Assembly: GCA_022495005.1 (NCBI GenBank)
Contig: JAGYXB010001067.1
Span: 620,001-684,000, forward strand
Direction: 5' to 3'
Length of the DNA: 64,000 nt
Source: Rhyacophila brunnea
Lineage: Eukaryota > Arthropoda > Insecta > Trichoptera > Rhyacophilidae
A program made the translations under genes and the position numbers. Below, piece after piece: positions 57,370-64,000 of the stretch (its first letter is position 1; the number at the start of each line of letters is the position of its first letter). Under the pieces are notes generated by a model. The model had not been told where the DNA came from and did no database searches. It saw only the letters and a program-made list of their open reading frames with translations.

Positions 57370-57987
57370 TTATCAAGGTTTAGCAAAGGCTTAATGAATT
57401 AAAAAAAAAACTAACAAACACCGCCTGTAATATGTATTCTTAATGCAAAGAAAACTAAATAACTATGACAGAAAAATTGTACACTATTTTTGTAGGTTCG
57501 CCCATGGTATTCTATACTATTATGGTATTAATCAACTATTTATTTTATTCAACGAATAATTCACAAGATTTTAAGAATGTACCATTCTAATTATTGAACA
57601 TACATAATTTTGAAAACACGTAATGAGAAAATATAGCTAATAGAAAAAATCTTTTTTGAAAGAAGACACCCGGCAGGAATCGAACCTGCGTCTCTTGGGT
57701 ATCGCGCCCTATGCATTACCACTATGATAGGCGACACATTTTATTTATTGGGAGCGATACCCAAGAGACGCAGGTTCGATTCCTGCCGGGTGTGTTGCTT
57801 TTTTCAAAAAAGATTTCTTTATTGGCTATATTATTTTCTCATGAGTGTTTTCAGAATTATGAATAATGTATATTATGGTATTGTACAGGCGGGCTTAATT
57901 TGAATTTTAAAAACTAACCAAATTGTGTACTTAGTTCAATGAAAACAAATAAGTATGACTGATAAAATGTACCCTCCACCCTTCGCC
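57370..57987. mobile_element. R5-related element carrying a nested foldback
   Basis: The left part (gcaaaggcttaatgaattaa, aactaacaaacaccgcctg) and the right part (cgggcttaatttgaatttta, gtaccctccacccttcgcc) match the R5 interior and right end. The left terminus was not located. It is interrupted by the inverted pair at 57600-57866. Confidence 0.6.
57600..57866. mobile_element. Foldback element with tRNA-like arms
   Basis: Two arms of about 105-113 bp, inverted, around a 48-base centre. Left arm: cataattttgaaaacac, aatgagaaaatatagc, acccggcaggaatcgaacct. Right arm: caggttcgattcctgccggg, ttggctatattattttctca, gtgttttcagaattatgaat. Each arm holds a perfect B-box GGTTCGATTCC and gatacccaagagac; the left arm together with the centre makes a 71-base tRNA-like unit (minus strand, ending gtcgcctatcatagtggtaa). 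Acceptor strands do not pair, so neither is a working tRNA. Confidence 0.75.
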
Positions 57988-58769
57988 CCTGTTTCTTATA
58001 CAAATATATACATATAAAATAATATACTTGGTGGAATATATTCGGTAAAACTTTTTACAACAATTTTCAATAGACGATTTTGTAACTTTTAATAAATAAC
58101 TGGACGTAAGTTGACATATATAAATATAAAAATACCAAGTCATAATAAAGGGGAAAAATTTGAACTATAATCGAGAGATATCGCTAGGTCTATATGACAT
58201 TGTTTTTCTTTTGTTTGTCACGACAGGGGAGCTAGGGCTGGGGATCGAAATTAATGCAGGCTCCTATAAATAATGCAAAATATGCGATGAGAAAAAAATG
58301 AAAGTTATTTTTTCATTATTTTCCAAGCAAGGTGGCGACGGCTTTCGAGCAGGTATCTATCTATCGCCTGAAGTCTGTGATTTCTTTTTTTAATCCGCTG
58401 TGAAAATTGTATTAAAAAATATGTGTTATTAAAGGTGTGCCAGACACATTTTCTCCTTGGTGAAATTTAATTAAAAATTTATAAGGATAAACCACGAAAA
58501 AACCTTGATAGTAAAGTAATTTTGTGTCTACTTCAGTGAAATCAATTCATCTGGATAATTTGTTGCCAAGAATACGTTATACGAGTATATGTATTGCCGC
58601 GTTTTCACGTGGCGATTATTGTCGTTCAACTGTATGTTCAATGACAGTCGACAGTCAACTGAGTCAACTGATGAGAGGGAAAAATATTTCAAAAAAGTTA
58701 TCAACTTGAAAGTTGTATTAAACGTAGATGAGGTCCTTTCTCAGTGGATTGACTGGCAAGCTCTATGAG

Positions 58770-58975
58770 CTTATACTTGTCGTCCGACTGATATGTCCAT
58801 GTGGCTGAGAACTACAGAATACGAACCACATCATGTGGGAATGTCCGAAAATGTGTGTATATATATATAGTATGAAATGTAAAAAGAGAATATAATATGC
58901 CTAAGTCGGTCTAACCAGCTGCTAGGCTTATCGGGCTGTCCGAAATGGTCGCCACAATGGCTAACGTCAATGCTT
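58770..58975 (+). pseudogene. Non-LTR element 3' coding tail, copy 3
   Basis: Reads CPCG, a stop, then ELQNTNHIMWECPK, the same zinc-type tail as copies at 37095 and 40495, followed by cctaagtcggtctaaccagc and tcgggctgtccgaaatggtc. In-frame stop and 5' truncation show it is dead. Confidence 0.7.
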
Positions 58976-59804
58976 TTAAAAAATTGCGACGTTTTATTAT
59001 GTCTGTCAAGTTATCTTCACATAGTTTTTATCTGTCAGTATTGTTAAAGCTTTGTTCGGTTGAATAATATAATATATTAATTAATTAGAGTCATTACACA
59101 ATATGTATACGTTTCGTTAGAAATAGTCAAGATACACGTGATTGCGGTGCTTTGGCAGTGCTCTAAATGGTAAATTTTATGAACCGGAGCACTCGATAAT
59201 GTTTTGAAAATATTAACATAGTACTTAGTTATCTAATTTTATGTACATTTAAGAAAAACAAGCGTATTAGATTTTTTGTTATATGTCAGATAGTCAAATT
59301 AATTTTGTTCTAGTTCTGAGAAATTTCAGGCGAAAAAAACTACTTCTTTACTTTCTAACGTAGGACCTTGTGATACACTCGATTAAGACCGTGTGTGGTG
59401 AAAGGTAGGTTGAATTTTCGTAGGTGGTTATGTTTATTTTATCAGCAAAATTGCTCTACCGCGTGAAACCGTTTTACTTTTAAAATATTGTAAATATAAA
59501 TATTTAAACATATTGGTCATTTCACAAAAAACATACTATTGTAAATATTAATGCTTGTTATGTCTTGTTTAGAGAACATCAATTAGAATGACAGATAAGG
59601 GAGTAATTGTCAAAGGGTGTACGCGGTGTTTTTCGTATATGTTTCGGGTGTGCTTTTTCATATTGTTAACAAGCAGATTATCACAAAATGTGGGTCACAT
59701 TTATTATTAGTAGGTATTGTTACACACGGGACAGGGATAGCTATCAAATTACAAATAATAGGTTCTTATCACGATTCATTTACAAACTATTTAGTAAGGG
59801 AAAC
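58976..59804. other. Non-coding stretch, no gene seen
   Basis: AT-rich, with no transposon ends or exon-like frames. The 63-codon frame at 59617 is hydrophobic by composition and not supported. Confidence 0.45.
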
Positions 59805-60045
59805 TTAAAACCACGGGGGATCAATTCGGCCGCCGCAGTTTTTGTTAAGCCGCAAAACCGATGAAACACGTATAAAGCGAATCCTTTGCGGTTTCCGGTT
59901 TTTCCATCCCAATAAAGGGGGTTCCTGTGGCCTCTCTAAGCACACCGCAAGCAGTATAGTTCGATTCCTCCCGCGCCCCGGTATAATAGACCCTATCAAA
60001 TTGCCTTTCCCGTCGCGGGGATTCACAACATGCAATCATTAATTT
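59805..60045. other. GC-rich block of unknown nature
   Basis: About 240 bp with much higher GC and sharp borders (cacgggggatcaattcggcc at the left, cccgtcgcggggattcacaa at the right). Frames are open on both strands (66 to 76 codons), which follows from GC content; none shows a motif. It may be a repeat or foreign insert. Confidence 0.35.
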
Positions 60046-61300
60046 AGTTACGTCCCTATGGTTAGATAGTTTTTACGACCCAATGGACCAATTTCGAATT
60101 TCATCAGTAGGGCACATGTAGTTATTATATTGTAAGCAGAGTTAAAATAGCAATAAGTAAACTAAAACTAACCAACGCAAAATGTCCAATGCCAAGATCC
60201 ACAGAGCTAAGACGTTAAACACGTTCCCAAATTGGACGATTTACGCTTGAATTGTTTACAACCACTTAGAATTACTTACAAAATATTATATAGGAAGGTT
60301 CCTTATCAAAACCAAAGTGGAAAGATGTTAGGCCTCTTTAAAAAAAATCCACCCCGATTAGTCGATAGCGACGATAGCCTATTGTTATGTCCATACAACG
60401 GACATTTTACGAATCGTCTAATTACCAAGATATGTTGACATTTCCTATAGGTGGGTATGGAGTTTTTCAATGTTTACATCTTTTTAATTTCGAATAAAAA
60501 CAGGTTTTACGTAAATAGTAGACTTTGTAAATTATTCGTTGAATAATATAAATAGTAATTAAATTCTTAGCAAGTGCACGTACGTTATAACTAAAATTTG
60601 GTGTGTCCGGGCGTCGGTTAATAGGTAATTACACACAAAACACAAAAACAGAAAGACTACATTAACGCAATGTGATAAGCATTTTATGTAACAAAAATAA
60701 GTAATTCATCGTAACTAAGTAGGATGTCCGTAACTTAATGATTGGTAAAGCACATTGGCGCGAATCCAATGGTTATAGGCACAGGTCCGTGTTTAAAAAT
60801 TATGTATGAATATATACTTGTCAGTTTATCGAAATTTACACGAACAAAGAAATTGCTTTTTAGAAATTTACGAAAAACATGGATACAATGAAACTAAAAT
60901 TTAAACAAATATATTTATAATAAGACTATAAGAGGCGTACCTACCTATGAAGGTACTGTTCTTATCATATTATAATACCCAGGCGGTTGTGAAGCGAAAA
61001 TATAACACAAATGAAGTATATTATATAACATAGTGGATCTAAGTTAAAATATACCTACATATGAGAAGATTTCTCGCAAAATTATGTTATTCATAAGCAT
61101 GAATAATTGAAACCTTTGCTTTGCGTCTCACAGAGGACTTTGTGACTATATTTATAACTAATACATAACAAATTATGTTAATTGATGAGATATAATTTTA
61201 TAATTTATACTGCGCATAAACGTAAATTTAAAACAGTACCTCCTTTATATTAGATGCCTGATAATGAAAGTAATATTTAGATATATTATAGATATCTACA
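60046..61300. other. Non-coding stretch, no gene seen
   Basis: AT-rich. The frame at 60232-60438 has no motif. No repeat ends seen. Confidence 0.45.
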
Positions 61301-61311
61301 ACAGGCAGCTG

Positions 61312-61375
61312 TGAAGGACGGAGGTAGGTTATTAAGATCCGACATAAATGGTACATACTAAATATCTGCCTTAAA
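61312..61375 (+). repeat. R5 element left terminus, solo
   Basis: gctgtgaaggacggaggtag then gttattaagatccgacataa, matching the R5 left end (gtggcgaagggtggaggtag, gctgttaagatccgccataa). No right end follows within a few hundred bases. Confidence 0.55.
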
Positions 61376-62055
61376 ACATTTGCCTGTCAATAGTATTAAT
61401 GAAAATGAGATACCTATGATATAAAAAAACATGATTAAATATAATGAAACAGATAATTAAACATACGTAAGTATGTTTTTTATTAATAATTAATATTATA
61501 TAATGATCGTCGTTTGCAAAAAATATATAACATACAATAATGACGATTTAATTAATAGATCTTTGACTTTGGATTTCTTCAATCAATTTTTAGGAAAGTT
61601 AGCATGAGAATTTTTAGAATTTAAATAGCAGGAAGATTAAAGAGTGTTGACAAATAGGTACCTACTGAATACAAATATGTCCTTAGGGGTCGTCCATAAA
61701 TGAAGTCGATATTCGGTATTTTCGATTCGCCCTCCCACAATCCTATGTTATCGATTTTTTTACTCCCACACAATTCTGATCTACCCCTATTCGATAAAAA
61801 GCAAATTCGTTGAAAGTATTATAAAAATTTGGTCATATTTGGTTTTGTACATTTTATACAAAAATCGACAGGATATTTTTATCTGGAAGAATCGATTGAC
61901 CAAGATTTCAAATCGATATGATCAATAACAAAAACGACCAGTGTCGTAAATGGCGCTTTCTGTGTAAACGAAACCACTAGTTATAAGTTAGCCTTCCTGA
62001 TCCTGACCACATATTGAAAAATCAGTAGGCTTTCGTCTCAGCTGAATGCAGAACA

Positions 62056-62318
62056 ATTGAGTGGTTCACAAGCATAGTGAACCAAGTCCATTCAGGTTAT
62101 TTTTGAGTAAGCGTTGTTCAAACATAATTTTTGAGTATTTCTTATTCTGTAAGGGTATGATTTCTCTTACACAATAACTTAAACGTACTCTAAATAACAC
62201 TTCAGAATTGCAATCACACCCTAGCAGATTTAGAAATACTCAAATATTACGTTTGAACCTAGCTTACCCAAAAATAACCAGAATGGACTTGGTTCACTAT
62301 GCTTGTGAAACACCCAAT
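62056..62318. mobile_element. Foldback (MITE-like) element, 263 bp
   Basis: Nearly the whole unit is an inverted repeat. Left arm: cacaagcatagtgaaccaag, tccattcaggttatttttga, gtaagc. Right arm (inverted): cacaagcatagtgaaccaag, tccattctggttatttttgg, gtaagc; similarity continues to the centre (agggtatgattt / agggtgtgattg). The TSD is unclear, although ACAATTGA lies near both ends (62053-62060 and 62327-62334). No coding capacity. Confidence 0.8.
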
Positions 62319-62617
62319 TCTAACTTACAATTGAAATTTATGGGAGAGTTTTTTGAAAGAACTTACTGAAAGTATTTATAATCTTTATGGATAAGGTACG
62401 CATCATATTTTAGTAGGATTATTGACGAAAAAAATGGTGCATACACTTGTCTATATACATGATAAATAACTGAAGTAGGTTTTTTCAAAAAACTTTTCTG
62501 CAAAACATTTCAAACGTGAGTTAGATTAGAATAGTTGGTAGGTAGTAGGTACTGTTCGGTTATCAGGAATACAGCGGAAAACACATTTTGAAAACTTATA
62601 CTGGATTATTTGTTAGT

Positions 62618-62651
62618 TTAGGTTAGGTTAGGTTGGGTTAGGTTAGGTTAG
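62618..62651 (+). repeat. Interstitial (TTAGG)n telomere-type tract
   Basis: Seven consecutive TTAGG-type units, one changed to TTGGG. TTAGG is the ancestral arthropod telomere repeat. With unique DNA on both sides this is an interstitial tract, not a chromosome end. Confidence 0.9.
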
Positions 62652-63299
62652 TGTAGGCCTCCGAATCCTCGGCTAGCTCCGGGCCTGGAGTGGAGGTACA
62701 TTGAAATTTTGGAAGAACAGGTAGGCGCGCAATATAGTCATTAAAACTAATGTTCACAGTTTATTATAGTTATTTATTGTTCACCGTCACCAAATTAGAA
62801 CAGAGACGTAATTACTAAGTTCCGAACCACAGATTATCTCAAGAAACTAATTTATTATAAAAGATTATTTAAGAACAGCACACAATTTATTTATTTAATT
62901 AATTAATTATTATTGGTTGTAAGCGAGACTGCACGAGCACGGAGATTATTGACAAAGATTGAGGACCGGGTACAACAATGAAGAAATTTAAAAAAAAATA
63001 CGCGAAAACGACTAAGTCGCTGACTGACGTTCACTCCGCGATCTGTCAGAGTGACAGTAGGTATGAGAGTATAGGTATCAGCCGGTAGGTATCTGGACCT
63101 AGGCGAGTACCTCTTCACAAGTCTCGGCGACTTGTATATGAAAATGCGGATAAAATTACGCCGCTGACCTTCGCAGGTTCAGGGTCGTAAATGCGAGCGA
63201 AGACTGATAATGAAATTAAAAATAGTGGGTTTATATGCAAATCTGCCCGATTTCATCCCTTAGCTCAACGTTTTTCGGGTGACAAAATTAATTAACGGT
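62652..63299. other. Non-coding stretch, no gene seen
   Basis: Moderate GC after 63000. The minus frame at 62903-63118 carries no motif. Confidence 0.4.
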
Positions 63300-63850
63300 T
63301 TCCTTACGAGATTGGCGGAAATTGTACAATGACTAATTACCCGCGACATCTACGCAAGGGCCGACTAAGTAAAATTATAGGCGCAAGTCGACGCTCGCCG
63401 ATGGGCGGCGTCGCTCACGCGTCACTTACGTACTTCGAGTACCTGTCAGTACCGAGAGCGCGTAATTGATGTAGCAGTAGCGCAATGTTTCTGGGCCAGC
63501 CCCACGAAAAACGCACCTACGAGAGCGTGCGCGGCATCGACGGATTCGTGGTTGAATTGCCTATCGATACAGCACACCCCCCGCGTGGTGGCGCTCTCCA
63601 TGGCTGAGGGAGGGGCGTTCCCGCGGCGGCCGGCTTTACGGGCCCTAGCGGCGCGAAGGTACCTCTCACTCAGAAACAAGAGTACTACAAAGTTAGCCTG
63701 GATGATAAGGCGTCATATGCCAGTGGTTAACTTGGCATATTTGTGGTACCAGGCCTACGACAGCGCATACCAATCCTTCGGCCAACTACCGTTGGGGGGC
63801 CCAACTTTGAGGCGCCCCGACGGCCTGAATACCTACTTGACGTTAGTCTA
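63300..63850. promoter_or_regulatory. CpG-rich block, possible gene start
   Basis: Many CG dinucleotides (gacgctcgccgatgggcggc, ttcccgcggcggccggcttt, agcggcgcgaaggtacctct) in an otherwise CpG-poor window. It contains an ATG at 63600 (MAEGGAFPRRPALRALAARR...) in a frame that runs to 63851. Such blocks often mark promoters or first exons in insects, but no TATA, initiator or donor could be fixed, and the frame could reflect GC content alone. Confidence 0.35.
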
Positions 63851-64000
63851 AGAACATGAACTCGGTAGATTGTTAATCTGACTACAAAATGATAGCTTAA
63901 TATTAAACAATATCAAGCGGGGAAGTTGTTGTTGTGGTATGTTTGGCGTGTAGGGCACCGGGGCAAGCCCCATATCCCTTTCATCTGTATGATGGCGTGT

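Noticed and set aside
57660..57800. Two tRNA genes in inverted orientation
   Set aside because: B-boxes are perfect, but the acceptor strands do not pair and the anticodon loop is abnormal; this is a foldback repeat.
62053..62334. 8-bp TSD ACAATTGA around the foldback at 62 kb
   Set aside because: The right copy lies eight or more bases beyond the inverted repeat while the left one overlaps it, so it may be coincidence.

Overview
The window looks like AT-rich nuclear DNA from an insect. The pointers are a short interstitial (TTAGG)n tract, an insect-type Helitron, tRNA-headed SINEs, non-LTR retrotransposon tails, many hAT-like and other terminal-inverted-repeat (TIR) elements, and exon-sized rather than gene-sized reading frames with splice-like borders. 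The frequent taggtacctac-like words fit Lepidoptera or Hemiptera, but no species can be named. Nothing is bacterial: there are no operons, and almost all ORFs are short chance frames.

Layout. 1-5 kb: a 404-bp element with an 8-bp target site duplication (TSD), then a three-level nest in which a SINE is split by a TTAA-flanked long-TIR element, itself split by a Helitron carrying a broken Rep/helicase N-terminal reading frame. 5-18 kb: a two-copy dispersed repeat, a hAT relic with a recognisable transposase C-terminus, a reverse-transcriptase tail, and a hAT element at 16 kb. 17.7-18.8 kb: a TIR element with CACAGTAGG ends, a perfect 5-bp TSD and an internal 122-bp tandem array. 21-32 kb: a second TTAA element, a perfect 103-bp tandem duplication, a hAT with a nested TTAA element, two more hATs (one with a relic transposase end) and a TA-flanked TIR element. 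34-39 kb: a TIR element with a second long-TIR element nested in it, retrotransposon tails, and a TIR element with palindromic ends. 39-41 kb: the only two stretches that look like host exons, one on each strand and converging. 44-57 kb: a hAT with a perfect 8-bp TSD, a second nest, and further copies of the families seen earlier. 57-64 kb: a foldback with tRNA-like arms, a retrotransposon tail, another foldback, the TTAGG tract and a CpG-rich block that may be a gene start.

How it fits together. The window is mainly a stack of transposon insertions. Several families occur more than once, so an uninterrupted copy in one place shows the empty site for an interrupted copy elsewhere. This gives direct support for four insertions (Helitron into TTAA element, TTAA element into SINE, long-TIR element into R4, and R3 into R2) without any outside database. 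No complete protein-coding host gene and no intact transposase was found. Family labels (R1 TTAA element, R2, R3, R4, R5, R7) are local names used only here.
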